In this document: one piece after another, positions 16,324 to 25,290 of the stretch
Layout: each line of letters opens with the position of its first letter
Position numbering within the stretch: the stretch's first letter is position 1
DNA from: Nitrospira sp.
GTDB lineage: Bacteria > Nitrospirota > Nitrospiria > Nitrospirales > Nitrospiraceae
Assembly (NCBI GenBank): GCA_024998685.1
Contig: JACOEH010000007.1
Span: 1 to 64,000 of the forward strand
DNA length: 64,000 bases
Reading direction: 5' to 3'
The notes under the pieces: generated by a model
What the model was told of the DNA's origin: nothing
Database searches by the model: none
The model's input: only the letters and a program-made list of their open reading frames with translations
Translations under genes and position numbers: made by a program

Positions 16324-17715
16324 ATGTCTGCCGGTCCTATGAAACAACGGATATTCGGCCTCGAGAACGAATACGGCCTCATTTTTTCCCCCAACGGCCG
16401 CATCTATCTCCCCATGGAAAAAGTCCTGGGGTACATTTTTGAAGGACTGATACCGAACAGCTGGCCGTCGAACGCCTTCTTGGTCAACGGGGCGCGGTTT
16501 TATCAAGACACCGGTTGCCATCCTGAATATTCGACGCCGGAGTGTGACAACATCCTTGACCTCGTGGTTCACGATAAAGCGGGCGAGCGCTTGTTGGAAG
16601 CCTGTTTGCCTGCAGCGGAGGAGCGGCTTCGAGAGGAAGGATTATCCGGAGAAATCTATATTTTCAAGAATAACACGGATTCTCTGGGGAATACCTACGG
16701 ATGCCATGAAAACTTCCTCATGCGTCGCGATGTCGATTTCTGGAAAGTCACCGAACAATTGATCCCATTTTTCGTGACCCGGCAGGTGTTCAGCGGGGCC
16801 GGAAAAGTATTAAAAGTATCCGGAAAGCCGCAATATTTCATCTCTCAGCGCGCGCAACATATCCACGAGAAGACGTCATCGTCGACAACGTCTTCCCGAA
16901 GCATCATCAATACCCGCGACGAGCCACATTCGGACGCCGAACGGTATCGGCGCCTCCATATCATCGTCGGGGATTCCAACATGTCGGAGTATGCCACCTA
17001 TCTCAAAGTGGGAACGGCCGCGCTCGTCTTGTCGATGATTGAAGAGGGGTACACGGTCCATGGGTTAGAACTGGAGGATCCCGTCAAGGCGATCCGAGAA
17101 GTCTCGCGGGATCCGACATTGAAGAAAAAAGTGAAACTTGATGACGGCCGACAATTGACCGCCATTGAAATCCAACTGGCCTATCTCAAGAGGGCCGGAG
17201 AGTATTTAAATCAACAGGCGCATGATCCCATCCTCGACGATGTGTGGGAGAAGTGGGAACGGATGCTTCAGCGGCTGGAAGAAGATCCGATGCAACTCAT
17301 CCATCAGGTCGATTGGATCACGAAGAAGCATTTGATCCAATCCTATGTGGATAAGAAGAATTGCGGGTTGGACGATCCAAGAGTGTTTCTTCTTGATTTG
17401 CAATTCCATGACGTGAAGCGGACGAGAGGGTTATATTACCTGATGGAATCTCGGGGCCTCATCGAACGGGTCGTCGAGGAGGAGGCGGTTCAGCGGGCGA
17501 TGTCCACTCCACCTCAAACGACAAGGGCCAAGGTTCGTGGGGATTTCATCCGGTTCGCTCGTGCCAAGAATCGGTCCTATACGGTCGATTGGACATATTT
17601 GAAGCTGAACGGCTATTGGGAGGAAACCATCCTCTGCATGGACCCCTTCAGCGCGGTGAATCGACGGGTCGAGGAACTGATTTCTCAAGTGTCCGGAGGG
17701 CGGTTTTATCGATGA
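16324..17715 (+). CDS. pafA: Pup-type protein ligase PafA
   Basis: PafA attaches the modifier (Pup or UBact) to substrate lysines using ATP. The 463-residue protein has GLENEYG (12-18) with the ATP/metal Glu residues and ARFYQDTGCHPEYSTPEC with catalytic Asp (D62). The Dop-type insertion is absent and the C-terminal DWTYLKL / VRGDFIRFA region matches PafA, so this is the ligase of the pair. Start choice: ATG 16324 has AAGG at good spacing; ATG 16339 (MKQRIFG) matches the usual family N-terminus. The stop overlaps the M23 peptidase gene by ATGA. Confidence 0.93.
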   Translation: MSAGPMKQRIFGLENEYGLIFSPNGRIYLPMEKVLGYIFEGLIPNSWPSNAFLVNGARFYQDTGCHPEYSTPECDNILDLVVHDKAGERLLEACLPAAEERLREEGLSGEIYIFKNNTDSLGNTYGCHENFLMRRDVDFWKVTEQLIPFFVTRQVFSGAGKVLKVSGKPQYFISQRAQHIHEKTSSSTTSSRSIINTRDEPHSDAERYRRLHIIVGDSNMSEYATYLKVGTAALVLSMIEEGYTVHGLELEDPVKAIREVSRDPTLKKKVKLDDGRQLTAIEIQLAYLKRAGEYLNQQAHDPILDDVWEKWERMLQRLEEDPMQLIHQVDWITKKHLIQSYVDKKNCGLDDPRVFLLDLQFHDVKRTRGLYYLMESRGLIERVVEEEAVQRAMSTPPQTTRAKVRGDFIRFARAKNRSYTVDWTYLKLNGYWEETILCMDPFSAVNRRVEELISQVSGGRFYR

Positions 17716-18707
17716 AGCCGGCGGTGTATCTGCATCACGCACGAGGTGCCACGCCGATGGGGTGGTTATTGGGCATCGCCATTCTGTTCACCGGTTGCCT
17801 GTTCCTCGACCTCCTTCCAGGTTCTGTAACGACAGCTCAAGGTGCCGATGGCCGTTATACCGGGAAACAGGGAGAAATTATCGTCATCAAAGTCCCGGTC
17901 GATGATTCAGCTACCCGCGTGCAGGGGAAATTCCTGGGGCGCTCCATCAGCTTCTTCCCCGACACGAGACTCGAAGAACCGAAAGGATTTATCGGATTGC
18001 TCGGGATAGACTTGCAAGACGAACCGGGAACTCATGAACTGCTCGTCGAGCTGAAGACGACTGAGCAGAATCGCACGCTCCGCTACAGCGTAGTAGTCGT
18101 CAAAGAGAAATTTCACGTCGAACACCTCACCCTTCCCAAAGCCAAAGTCGATCTTGACGAAAAAAGCTTGGCGCGCTGGAAGGCTGAGCAAGAGCAGGTG
18201 AAAGCGGCACTGATCAACGATTCTTCGACAAAGTTATGGCAACCGGGTTTCGTGGAGCCGGTGAGCGGCAAACGAACCGGTATCTTCGGCAGCATGAGAA
18301 TCATGAACGGCCAGGCACGGAATCCGCACAACGGTGAAGACATCGGCGCTCCGCTGGGCACCGCCGTCGCCGCGACGAATGATGGGATGGTGCGGCTCAT
18401 CGTCGATCATATTTTCTCCGGGAAGGGCGTGTTTTTGGACCACGGGTTGGGTTTCTATTCGATGTATTTTCATTTGTCCGAAGTCCTGGTCAAGGACGGC
18501 GATCACGTGAAGGCCGGGCAGATCGTCGGGAAGGTGGGAGCGACCGGCCGGGCCACCGGTCCGCATCTCCATTGGGGAGTGAAACTCAACGGCGCGCGCG
18601 TCAACCCCTATGCCTTGCTGGATCTGCCGTTTAAAGGCGCAGCGCAGTCTGTAGCTCCTGAACCATTTGGTGATTCAACTTCCAGCATAGGTGCGCCGGC
18701 TCCATAG
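17712..18707 (+). CDS. M23 family metallopeptidase, exported
   Basis: The 331-residue protein has an N-terminal membrane or signal segment (about 17-45), a beta-rich middle region and a C-terminal LytM/M23 domain (about 190-300). The zinc ligands are intact (HNGEDIG and HLHWG), so unlike the EnvC-like protein it should be an active peptidoglycan endopeptidase. Its start overlaps the pafA stop (ATGA at 17712-17715), which couples its translation to the modifier ligase. Whether this coupling has meaning is unknown. ATG 17712 was chosen over a start inside pafA. Confidence 0.87.
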   Translation: MKPAVYLHHARGATPMGWLLGIAILFTGCLFLDLLPGSVTTAQGADGRYTGKQGEIIVIKVPVDDSATRVQGKFLGRSISFFPDTRLEEPKGFIGLLGIDLQDEPGTHELLVELKTTEQNRTLRYSVVVVKEKFHVEHLTLPKAKVDLDEKSLARWKAEQEQVKAALINDSSTKLWQPGFVEPVSGKRTGIFGSMRIMNGQARNPHNGEDIGAPLGTAVAATNDGMVRLIVDHIFSGKGVFLDHGLGFYSMYFHLSEVLVKDGDHVKAGQIVGKVGATGRATGPHLHWGVKLNGARVNPYALLDLPFKGAAQSVAPEPFGDSTSSIGAPAP

Positions 18708-18783
18708 CGTCGATCGGTTTCAGTTCTTGCCATCCGTATGATTTCTGGTTGACCTCGCCCCGCCGCGAGAATACTATTTTGGA

Positions 18784-19029
18784 ATGGGGCATCAGAACAT
18801 GAGAATCTTGTTGTTTATCCTCTCCGTGCTTTCTCTCCTGCTGGCCGCGCACCGATTCTACCTCGCCGAGCATACCGGACAGCATAAGGGAGGGCTCTTC
18901 TTTCTGCTCGTCGGCATCCAGCTGCTGATTGCCGCGGCACTCATCAGTAGTCATCGAGAAGAACACGCCTCCAAGCCACCGACGTCGACAGGAAGAGGAG
19001 ACAGCAACGAAGCCGAGCCAAGAGCCTGA
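18784..19029 (+). CDS. Small two-segment membrane protein, unknown
   Basis: An 81-residue protein with two hydrophobic segments: LLFILSVLSLLLAAHRFYLA and LFFLLVGIQLLIAAALISS, followed by a polar, Ser/Glu-rich tail of about 25 residues. ATG 18799 (MRILLF) is an alternative start. I recognise no family. It is a tandem neighbour of the M23 peptidase but separated by 76 bases, so operon membership is uncertain. Codon use looks like that of its neighbours. Confidence 0.55.
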   Translation: MGHQNMRILLFILSVLSLLLAAHRFYLAEHTGQHKGGLFFLLVGIQLLIAAALISSHREEHASKPPTSTGRGDSNEAEPRA

Positions 19030-19528
19030 TCAAGGGGAATTTGGTGAGTTTAGTCGAACAAAGCAATCGAGTTGTTGATAGCGGCCATTCTTGTTGCCGT
19101 ACCGGAACCACCGCATAGCGGCGAGCTCAACCCGATCCTGCAATGAGCAATTTAGTCATCACAGCACCAAGCAGCTAAGTGATGTTGGTCGGTATCAACT
19201 TTCTATCAGGCTTGAGGTAAGAAACTGAAATCTCTCCGGACTGTGTCAAAATGAATGTGTGGAGAAACGTCCATACACACGTTGGTCTTATTGCTAAGAC
19301 CGCCACGGTTACCGCTGCTCAGCATGATCACCTATGGCTCGACGAGGGCTGAGAACATCCGAGTAAATATCGGCAAGCCGAGAAGAGCTTGGTGACATGC
19401 GGCCGCCGTGATCTACAGGGTATGTCCTAATCCTCTAAATTCGAATTACACCGTAAATGGCTTGTACGGGTCCATAGGACGCTGCCGTAATGCTTTATCA
19501 TCCGACGATGTGTGAATAACCGAATTCC
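19030..19528. other. Intergenic region without recognised gene
   Basis: About 500 bases between the small membrane protein and the acyltransferase gene. Base composition is more AT-rich than its flanks. The stretch around 19250-19340 weakly resembles a decayed IS5-type transposase fragment in one frame (HVGLIAKTATVTAA), but this is too weak to call. No RNA gene or clear promoter seen. Confidence 0.5.
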
Positions 19529-21775
19529 ATGCGGTATCGCCCAGAGATAGATGGCTTGCGAGCCATTGCAGTCATTCCAGTGATACTGTTCCATGCGGGG
19601 GCTTCACTGTTCAGCGGCGGCTTTGTCGGCGTCGATATTTTCTTTGTTATCAGCGGATACTTGATTACAACGATTCTTCTTGGAGAGCTTGAGGCCGGCC
19701 AGTTTTCCATCCTCAAGTTCTATGAGCGACGTGCACGGCGTATTCTACCCGCGCTGTACGTGGTCCTGGCGTTATGTCTGCCCTTTGCCTGGTTGTGGCT
19801 CATGCCAAGCGATGCGAAGGAATTTTACAAAAGCGTCATGGCCGTTTTGGTGTTTGCATCGAATATCTTTTTCTGGCGGCAAAGTGATTACTTCGATGCC
19901 GCCACCGAGTTAAAACCGCTGCTGCATACTTGGAGTTTGGGGGTGGAAGAGCAGTTTTACGTGCTGTTTCCTGTGTTTCTCATATTTGTGTGGCAATTTG
20001 GGCGAAAGCGTATTGCCGTGCTGCTGGCGATCGTAACGCTGCTCAGCCTTGGATTAGCCGAGTATGCGATCATCTGGAAGCCAGATGCGACATTTTTTTT
20101 GCTGCCAACTAGAGGATGGGAGTTAGCGATGGGTTCCCTTATCGCCTTCTACTTGGAAGGGAAGGAACATCACCGTTTCCCCGTAGCTTTCTATCAAGTG
20201 TTAAGCCTTGTCGGGCTCGGACTGATCACATTCGGGGTCTTGACCTTCAGTAAAGAGACCCCTTTCCCAGGTCTATCAGCTTTGGTGCCGACAGTGGGCG
20301 CCGGTCTCATCATCATTTTTGCGTTGCCAGAAACGTTCGTTGGGCGATTGTTGGCGAGTAGAGTGTTAGTCGGTATCGGTCTTGTCAGCTATAGCGCCTA
20401 TTTATGGCATCAACCACTGTTGGCCTTCGCTCGCCATAGAAGTTTCACTGAGCCTGATAATGGTGTTATTGCGCTTATGGTCGTGCTGACCTTCGGTCTT
20501 GCGTACGTAACGTGGCGTTATGTTGAACAGCCGTTTCGCCAAAAAAATACGATCACGAAACCAGGGGTGTGGAGGTTTTCATTGATTTCGGCGGCTGTCC
20601 TATCCGTGTGCGTCGTCGGTCTGCAGCTCACTGCAACAGAGTCTCACAGTAGGCTCAACCATGATGCTGATGTGCTCTCTCGACTGCATACGTGCTTATT
20701 TGATCCGGGGCAGACCTTTGAGACACTGATACAGAATCATTGCGACTCGGTGCAGCCATCAACTATTCGGACAGATGGAGGGCAGGCTCGACCATCGAAC
20801 GTCTATGTATTGTTCGGGGACAGCCTTGCGGCGAGTTTATATCCAGGTCTTGTACGTGTATTCGGTCAGAATGCCATCATTCAGCTCACCGGAACTTCTT
20901 GTCGGGCCATACGCAGCGGACAAGACCGTCGGTGCACTGATTTCTATGAATGGTTCGTTGATGACTATCTCCCAAGCAATCATATGGCTGCAATTATTGT
21001 ATCCAGTAGCTGGCTGAAGACATACGAGAAGCTTGGCGATAAAGAATTCCGAGCCAAGCTCGATGCTCTATTCGAGAAGCTGAAAGAGAAGCGCGTGGTC
21101 GTCTATTCTCAGCCGGGGTCACTCGCACTAGATATTCATCGGTATGTCTACAAGCTTGAGAAATTTGGCATCGAAGTGCCCAACAATTTGGAGGTAGACG
21201 CAGACAATCTTGACGCTGTCAATTCGGCTCTTAGCGAAGAGGCTGGAAAGTTTGGCATTGAATTTATCGATGCCTCGCAATTGTTCTGTGCAAAGGGTAA
21301 GTGCACAGTCGCGAAGGATGGAGTGTTTTATTTTTGGGATACTCTTCATTTAACGATGCCAGGTTCCGTGCTTCTGGCAGAAGTGACCGAAAGTCTCTTG
21401 TTAGGAATTGATCCAGAACACCCGAGCGGAGGACAGGATAAGCAGAAGAAAGACCGCATCCCTTCTGCTGAGGCCCTTATGGTCCGCAATCTGGATGGTA
21501 CGATCCGGTACTGGAGTAATGGGGCGAAGAAGCTGTATGGATGGGAGCCTCAAGATGTGCTGGGGAGGACTTCTCACCAGCTGCTTAAGACTGTCTTTCC
21601 TGTTCCACTTGAGGTGATTGAGGAGGAACTTCTCGCGAAGGGACAATGGGAAGGGCAACTGATCCACGAGCGCCATGATGGATCAAGAGTTACAGTGACA
21701 AGTCGGTGGGCTCTTCAGAAGCACGCACCCACTAAGGTTCCGACAGTGATCGAAACCAACGGTTGGCAAAGTTAG
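19529..21775 (+). CDS. OafA-type acyltransferase with SGNH and C-terminal PAS domain
   Basis: A 748-residue fusion. Residues 1-365 form a multi-pass acyltransferase_3 domain starting MRYRPEIDGLRAIAVIPV, with HTWSLGVEEQFY. Residues about 425-620 form an SGNH hydrolase domain with FGDS (about 430) and DTLH (604-607). Such pairs O-acetylate cell-surface glycans. Residues about 640-745 form a PAS domain (MVRNLDGTIRYWSNGAKKLYG, ALGR-like VLGRTSHQLLKTVFP). PAS sensors are normally attached to kinases; attachment to an acyltransferase is unusual, and the kinase part is missing. It lies in an accessory region, so it may have been acquired and fused. Confidence 0.85.
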   Translation: MRYRPEIDGLRAIAVIPVILFHAGASLFSGGFVGVDIFFVISGYLITTILLGELEAGQFSILKFYERRARRILPALYVVLALCLPFAWLWLMPSDAKEFYKSVMAVLVFASNIFFWRQSDYFDAATELKPLLHTWSLGVEEQFYVLFPVFLIFVWQFGRKRIAVLLAIVTLLSLGLAEYAIIWKPDATFFLLPTRGWELAMGSLIAFYLEGKEHHRFPVAFYQVLSLVGLGLITFGVLTFSKETPFPGLSALVPTVGAGLIIIFALPETFVGRLLASRVLVGIGLVSYSAYLWHQPLLAFARHRSFTEPDNGVIALMVVLTFGLAYVTWRYVEQPFRQKNTITKPGVWRFSLISAAVLSVCVVGLQLTATESHSRLNHDADVLSRLHTCLFDPGQTFETLIQNHCDSVQPSTIRTDGGQARPSNVYVLFGDSLAASLYPGLVRVFGQNAIIQLTGTSCRAIRSGQDRRCTDFYEWFVDDYLPSNHMAAIIVSSSWLKTYEKLGDKEFRAKLDALFEKLKEKRVVVYSQPGSLALDIHRYVYKLEKFGIEVPNNLEVDADNLDAVNSALSEEAGKFGIEFIDASQLFCAKGKCTVAKDGVFYFWDTLHLTMPGSVLLAEVTESLLLGIDPEHPSGGQDKQKKDRIPSAEALMVRNLDGTIRYWSNGAKKLYGWEPQDVLGRTSHQLLKTVFPVPLEVIEEELLAKGQWEGQLIHERHDGSRVTVTSRWALQKHAPTKVPTVIETNGWQS

Positions 21776-21870
21776 TGAGCCACCGTCGGTAGCAGTTCTT
21801 CTTGCCTGACGCATCCTTCATTGCCCGCCGGATCTTTCGATCATCATGTTCATGACCCAGCAAATGGCGG

Positions 21871-22170
21871 TCAATAGACAATAGGCGGACGCTTGCCTTG
21901 AACAATCAGCAGCAGACGCTTGAATTGTAACGGCTTGTCGGGATCACGCGTGTAGTGGGTTGGATCTTCCGAGACCTCGATCTCGCTGAGCGGGATCGAC
22001 AGTTTCTGCGGAAGATGGGGAATGTTGGTTTCAAGTTCCAAATCAACGAGTCGCTCGCTGCAGCCGGTCACGATTGTATTGATATCGCGTTGGTCATCAA
22101 ACTGCGCCGTGATCCGTTCTTCTGGGTTGATCCATGGCGTGATGAGGGCCACCTTATCTTTGCGACTCAT
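21871..22170 (-). CDS. Conserved hypothetical protein
   Basis: A 99-residue protein beginning MSRKDKVALITPWINPEERI, charged and without membrane segments. It has a hydrophobic ILV pattern near the C-terminus (FKRLLLIVQGKRPPIVY). No domain recognised. The start at 22170 is preferred to an in-frame start 18 bases upstream because it gives a basic N-terminus. A reading frame on the opposite strand over the same DNA has poor composition and is rejected. It is followed downstream by no same-strand gene within 90 bases. Confidence 0.55.
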   Translation of the reverse strand: MSRKDKVALITPWINPEERITAQFDDQRDINTIVTGCSERLVDLELETNIPHLPQKLSIPLSEIEVSEDPTHYTRDPDKPLQFKRLLLIVQGKRPPIVY

Positions 22171-22243
22171 GGCGGAGGCGTTATCCATACTCCGATCATA
22201 CTCCCTCTCGTTCCATCGGCGTCACCAGGGTATCCCCTTGCAG

Positions 22244-22615
22244 TCAATTCGGTGAGATGCCTAATCCTCCCATCAACGGCATCAAGCTTTCTTCTCCGGG
22301 CCCCTTCCCCTGCCTCGATGCGTCACTGATTTCTTCGAGAAGCTGACCGGCCTCGGGGTTCAACCGTTTCAACTTCTCTCCAAGTTGCCCGGACGTCAAG
22401 CCTTGTTGAATCTCGGCATCCGAGATTTTTCCGTCTTTGATGCCCTGCTGAAGGATCTGTGCCAGGGACCGTACCTTTGTCAGGACGTCAGGGGGCATGC
22501 CGTTCAGGATACGGGTCGCATCCTGCTGCCCCCCTCCAAGTTGAGCATAGACTGGAATAGCTCCCGAAAGCAAAAACCCACAGAAAGCGATCATCAGTTT
22601 GCCTATAAGTGGCAT
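22244..22615 (-). CDS. Small exported hypothetical protein
   Basis: The 123-residue protein has a clear signal peptide (KLMIAFCGFLLSGAIPVYA, cleavage about residue 24) and a helical, Gln/Gly-rich mature region with LTKVRSLAQILQQGIKDGKI and LQQ repeats. No family recognised. It may be periplasmic or secreted. A stem-loop is not evident downstream. The gene is oriented opposite to the acyltransferase and co-directional with the hypothetical protein at 21871-22170, 73 bases apart. Confidence 0.65.
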   Translation of the reverse strand: MPLIGKLMIAFCGFLLSGAIPVYAQLGGGQQDATRILNGMPPDVLTKVRSLAQILQQGIKDGKISDAEIQQGLTSGQLGEKLKRLNPEAGQLLEEISDASRQGKGPGEESLMPLMGGLGISPN

Positions 22616-22944
22616 CGTGGTTTCCCTCCTTTTGGACCGGATAAGCCGAGCATCCGAGCGATAAATGCATGATGTCTGCCAGCTCTGTATAGAAAGGGAA
22701 GGAAGGGGTTGAAAAACGAGCGCTTCAAGAGGGATGGGCCATATGGTCCCGTACCGGTTGAGAAAACAACTAATTCCTTAGATAGCTTGTATGAAGTTGA
22801 TGGCGGTTATCGAGTGAAGCTGATGTGAGAGAGCGTGCTCATACCTTAAGGACGAGATTTTCCGGACATGAAAGTCTATTTGATGGGCAGTCTTGGACTT
22901 CGCGGCGTCATCGATCAAGCATCGATGAGGAGCGACAGATAACT
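22616..22944. other. Intergenic region upstream of the IS630 element
   Basis: About 330 bases with no reading frame of note and no recognised RNA or repeat. It presumably contains the promoter of the exported protein on the minus strand; I could not pick it with confidence. Confidence 0.5.
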
Positions 22945-22965
22945 TAGAGCATTTTCTATTTAGTC
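22945..22965 (+). repeat. IS630 left terminal inverted repeat
   Basis: Matches the right repeat at 18 of 21 positions in inverted orientation. It lies just outside the transposase stop codon. Confidence 0.7.
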
Positions 22966-23814
22966 AGGCAGCATATCCTGCGTGTTTGAAGTAATTGGCG
23001 CACTCGGGTGGAGAGAAGGTGTCGAGGAGTGTTCCGATTTCGTTCCAGAGGGCGTCGACGGTTCGGGGGGCAGCCTTTTTCAGGCGCGCCTTGAGTTTGG
23101 CGAACACCATTTCGATCGGATTCAAGTCGGGGGAGTACGGCGGGAGGTAGCGGATGGTGGCGTCGACCGCCTCAATGGCGTGACGCACGGCATCAGTTTT
23201 GTGACTATTCAGATTGTCGGCGATGACAATGTCGCCGGGATGCAGTGTGGGGCAGAGGATCTCACGCACATAGACGAGGAAGGCGTCTTGATCCATCGGG
23301 CCGTCGAGCACCATGGGTGCGGTGAGTGCCCCGACGCGGAGTCCGGCGATGAAGGTGGTGGGTTTCCAATGACTGCCGGGAACTGCGGCATGACACCGCT
23401 CGCCCTTGGGGGAGCGCCCACGCGCACGGGTCATGTGTGTGGTCGCCCCGGTTTCGTCGATAAAAATCAGTTTGGCAACATCAAGAGCCGGCTGATGTTC
23501 TTGCCACGTGGCGCGTGCTTGTTTGACGTCGTCCCGCTCGTGCTCGCTGGCGCGTAGCGTTTTTTTTAAACGTCAGATTCCACTTGTCGAGCTGATGCCA
23601 TAAGGCTGTTGTTTTAATCAGAATCCCATGCTCGGCCAGCCGCTCGCTCGCCGTCCTGTTCGTAGCGATTCTTGACGTGATACACCCACCGGAGACTCAC
23701 TTCCAGCCGCCGTGCAATCGACGTCGCGCCTTCGCCGCGCTCAAGCCCGCGCAGCACACGATCCCGTAAATCTTGCGAATAGGCCGCCGTGTCTGCCCCC
23801 CTCCTTATAGACAA
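22964..23814 (-). pseudogene. IS630-family transposase, disrupted
   Basis: The N-terminal part (23614-23814, TTG start) has the helix-turn-helix ATSIARRLEVSLRWVYHVKNRY. The C-terminal part (22964-23434) has the DDE region: PGDIVIADNLNSHK and YLPPYSPDLNPIEMVFAKLK. The middle codes AEHGILIKTTALWHQ then KTLRASEHERDDV, with FIDETGA. It is broken twice: an internal deletion of roughly 40-50 residues after YEQDGERA, and a frameshift at an A8 run (T8 on the + strand, 23560-23567). One missing A would restore the frame, so slippage could restore some reading, but the deletion makes activity unlikely. Confidence 0.8.
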
Positions 23815-23839
23815 GGACAGAATACCCTATGTCACGCAA

Positions 23840-23860
23840 GATTAAATAGAAACTACTCTA
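23840..23860 (-). repeat. IS630 right terminal inverted repeat
   Basis: Partner of 22945-22965. Its outer TA plus C forms, on the minus strand, the TAG stop of the HD gene. Confidence 0.7.
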
Positions 23861-25279
23861 GTAGTTGGATTCGAGGCTGGTCGGTGTCTTGTTGAGGACC
23901 GTTGCCGCCGCTTGCGACAGGGCGGCATCGTGGTGGTGATCGGGAGAATAGATTCGAAACTGGATGAGTCTCGTGGGCAAAAGGTCCAAGAATTCTTCCA
24001 GCTGCTCGGTCGAAACCTGACCTGTCCCGGGATCATACACGTAAAGGAGATGTCCACGGCGGTCTTTGGGGTCCGGACGTGGATCCAACAGGGCCATGTC
24101 CACGCGAAACGGCAGCCGCCTCAAGCCGGAGGGCAACTCTTTGGCAATCTGCTGCTCAAAATGCCGATGGCTGGGGAACGCCATGCCGCGTTCCTGTCCT
24201 TTTTCTTTCAACGTCGTGCTGTAGGCCATTTTCCATTTGACGTCTCGGCTTAAGATCCGTGCCCACTCCTGTCCTAACTGGCGGCGAACTTTGTGGCGGG
24301 ACTGTTTCCATCCTCGGACTTCTTCCAAGAGCGACCAATCGGTCAGGGTCCGATACCTCTCCATATTCTTGCGCGGATCGTTCGGACAGAGGAGCTGCAT
24401 CGTCTGGCCGAAGATGTCTCGCAGATGGATGTCGATGGCTCTGGTGGTGCGATGGAAATAGACGTTGGAGTAGAGATACATCCGGGTGTTCAGGAACATT
24501 TGGAGGGACGGAAGGCCGGTTTTGTGAATGGTAAATCCTTTTTCCGTCACGATCGTGTAATGAATCAACCTCGTCAGATCGACCGGGCCGACCGCCACGC
24601 CGCACATATAGGAATCCCTCAGGACATAGTCCAAATTATCGCCGGTATAACTTCCTGAGATCACGGGCTGAAGCATGTTCAACCAACGAGGGAGGCGGGA
24701 ATTGTCCTTGCCTTTCTCCTTGAGGATCAGATGGGCAATCTGGTCGGGATTCAATTCTTCCCCTTTCGCGAAGGGGCCGGACGGGCTTCGGCGGATTTTC
24801 CTGATGAGAGGAGCCAAATGTTCCCGGATGATGATCTGGCCCAACCGTTCATGGGTGAGGCCATGGGCATGAAGAAAATTGTCATCGAAAAAATGACAAA
24901 ACGGACCGTGCCCGATGTCATGAACCAAGGCCGTTATCCGCAAGAGTTCTTCGACAAAATTTGCCGACGGTACATCTTTGACGGCTTTCTTGAGGAATGG
25001 ATAGAGATGTCTGGCGAATCGTCCAGCCACGTGCATCGTTCCGAGGGAATGCACGAATCGGGTATGTTCCGCCGAGGGATAGACCCAGCGGGCACTCTGC
25101 AGCTGGTAGATGTATCGCAGCCGCTGAACCCAGGGGGAGTCGATCAGGTCTTTCTCTGTGTATTCATGGGGATCAGGCTGAGCATATGGAACGGTGAAGG
25201 TGACGTATTTGTGGATGGGATCGGCAATAAGCGCCGATCCATCATACGGAGCGTTCGGTCGGTCTGCCGATTCCATGAC
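23858..25279 (-). CDS. HD-domain phosphohydrolase (SAMHD1/dGTPase-like)
   Basis: The 473-residue protein carries the HD signature: SAEHTRFVHSLGTMHVAG supplies the first His, and ALVHDIGHGPFCHFFDD supplies the HD pair, with a later GDNLDYVLRDS Asp. This architecture matches HD phosphohydrolases related to dNTP triphosphohydrolases; the true substrate is unknown. Start ATG 25279 was chosen 11 bases after the DUF2062 stop, rather than an in-frame start reaching back into that gene. The last codons and the stop are formed at the IS630 junction, so the original C-terminus may be truncated. Confidence 0.85.
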   Translation of the reverse strand, partial: VMESADRPNAPYDGSALIADPIHKYVTFTVPYAQPDPHEYTEKDLIDSPWVQRLRYIYQLQSARWVYPSAEHTRFVHSLGTMHVAGRFARHLYPFLKKAVKDVPSANFVEELLRITALVHDIGHGPFCHFFDDNFLHAHGLTHERLGQIIIREHLAPLIRKIRRSPSGPFAKGEELNPDQIAHLILKEKGKDNSRLPRWLNMLQPVISGSYTGDNLDYVLRDSYMCGVAVGPVDLTRLIHYTIVTEKGFTIHKTGLPSLQMFLNTRMYLYSNVYFHRTTRAIDIHLRDIFGQTMQLLCPNDPRKNMERYRTLTDWSLLEEVRGWKQSRHKVRRQLGQEWARILSRDVKWKMAYSTTLKEKGQERGMAFPSHRHFEQQIAKELPSGLRRLPFRVDMALLDPRPDPKDRRGHLLYVYDPGTGQVSTEQLEEFLDLLPTRLIQFRIYSPDHHHDAALSQAAATVLNKTPTSLESNY

Positions 25280-25290
25280 CAGTGGGTATC

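Larger units (their letters stand above)
22945..23860 (-). mobile_element. Decayed IS630-family insertion sequence
   Basis: A 916-bp element with imperfect terminal inverted repeats of 21 bases at 22945-22965 and 23840-23860 (18 of 21 match) and TA at both ends, the usual IS630 target duplication. It contains one transposase in pieces. The right end lies at the 3' end of the HD gene and provides its stop codon. Confidence 0.8.

Noticed and set aside
19240-19345. Decayed IS5-type transposase fragment
   Set aside because: Only about 15 residues are suggestive in one frame, no inverted ends, and the similarity could be chance.
21955-22329. 124-codon + strand frame
   Set aside because: Opposite the better-composed hypothetical protein at 21871-22170 and overlapping the exported protein.
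22982-23557. 191-codon + strand frame in the IS630 element
   Set aside because: Antisense to the transposase DDE region, which is recognisable on the minus strand.
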